Assembly: GCA_002070755.1 (NCBI GenBank)
Contig: MWDY01000141.1
Coordinates: forward strand, 1-23,096
Length of the DNA stretch: 23,096 nucleotides
Origin: Spirochaetes bacterium ADurb.Bin110
Lineage (GTDB): Bacteria; Spirochaetota; Spirochaetia; Treponematales; Rectinemataceae
Direction of reading: 5' to 3'
Position numbers and translations under genes: made by a program. This document shows, one piece after another, positions 23,022 to 23,096 of the stretch. The stretch's first letter is position 1. Each line of letters starts with the position of its first letter. Below the pieces are notes generated by a model. The model did no database searches, was not told the DNA's origin, and saw nothing but the letters and a program-made list of their open reading frames with translations.

Positions 23022-23095
23022 CCATCTGCCCACATATACACATAGTGCTTGGCGCTCAAGTCTCGCTTTGTCCATTCTCCATATTCTTTTTCCCA
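23021..23095 (-). pseudogene. IS256-family transposase fragment cut by IS21
   Basis: The minus-strand frame entering from the right edge reads EYGEWTKRDLSAKHYVYMWA followed by DGV and a stop that belongs to the IS21 end. W-x-K-RDLS-x-K-xYVY-xWADG is characteristic of IS256/Mutator-type transposases, the Asp being the first of the DDE set. The rest of the gene does not reappear at the other end of the IS21 element, so a deletion or rearrangement followed the insertion. Confidence 0.72.
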
Positions 23096-23096
23096 T

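Noticed and set aside
22536..23045. Plus-strand open frame of 169 codons opposite istA
   Set aside because: It is Leu/Ile-rich antisense sequence of istA and crosses the IS21 end into another element.

Overview
The window looks like a chromosomal segment of a diderm bacterium of moderate GC. It has a TRAP transporter with a periplasmic binding protein, a predicted outer-membrane beta-barrel, and several proteins with signal peptides. A spirochaete (Treponema/Rectinema/Sphaerochaeta-like) is my best guess from the protein style, but no marker gene proves it. Two sugar or sugar-acid catabolic islands and a short stretch of accessory genes lie between decayed insertion sequences at both ends.

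Left part (1-6431): the tail of a YgjP/SprT-like metallopeptidase is followed at once by a doubly deleted IS3-family remnant. A minus-strand operon comes next: IclR-family regulator, DapA/NanA-family aldolase, TRAP binding protein, TRAP small permease, TRAP large permease, and a second, divergent DapA-family protein. A near-consensus sigma-70 promoter (TTGACA, 17 nt, GATAAT) precedes iclR, and a 10-bp direct repeat overlaps its -10 box and start region, which suggests an autoregulated switch. TRAP uptake of an organic or sugar acid followed by aldol cleavage of a 2-keto acid is the natural reading; the substrate is unknown.

Middle (6432-11588): a gene-poor stretch with an IS30-like transposase remnant; a secreted protein with three cysteine-poor LCCL domains; an SDR-family NAD-dependent epimerase/dehydratase whose promoter contains a TetR/FadR-type palindrome; a broken TetR gene; a small PAS-domain protein; a beta-barrel outer-membrane-like protein; and a GNAT acetyltransferase.

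Right metabolic island (11662-18435): one plus-strand operon encodes two xylose-isomerase-like TIM-barrel proteins (one hydroxypyruvate-isomerase-like) and a complete ABC importer (ATPase, two permeases, binding protein). Its promoter carries a perfect 14-bp LacI/cre-type palindrome between the -35 and -10 boxes, and the spacing predicts a leaderless or almost leaderless message. A third isomerase, paralogous to the first, is convergent and shares a strong bidirectional terminator. The set looks like uptake and isomerisation of an unidentified sugar or polyol.

Right end (18499-23096): a nest of transposons. An IS3-family remnant is cut by an old IS21-type element marked by three 24-bp-spaced terminal repeats. 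That remnant abuts a near-complete second IS21 element whose istB has a single amber codon right after Walker B. Beyond it lies an IS256-family transposase fragment cut at its 'WADG' motif.
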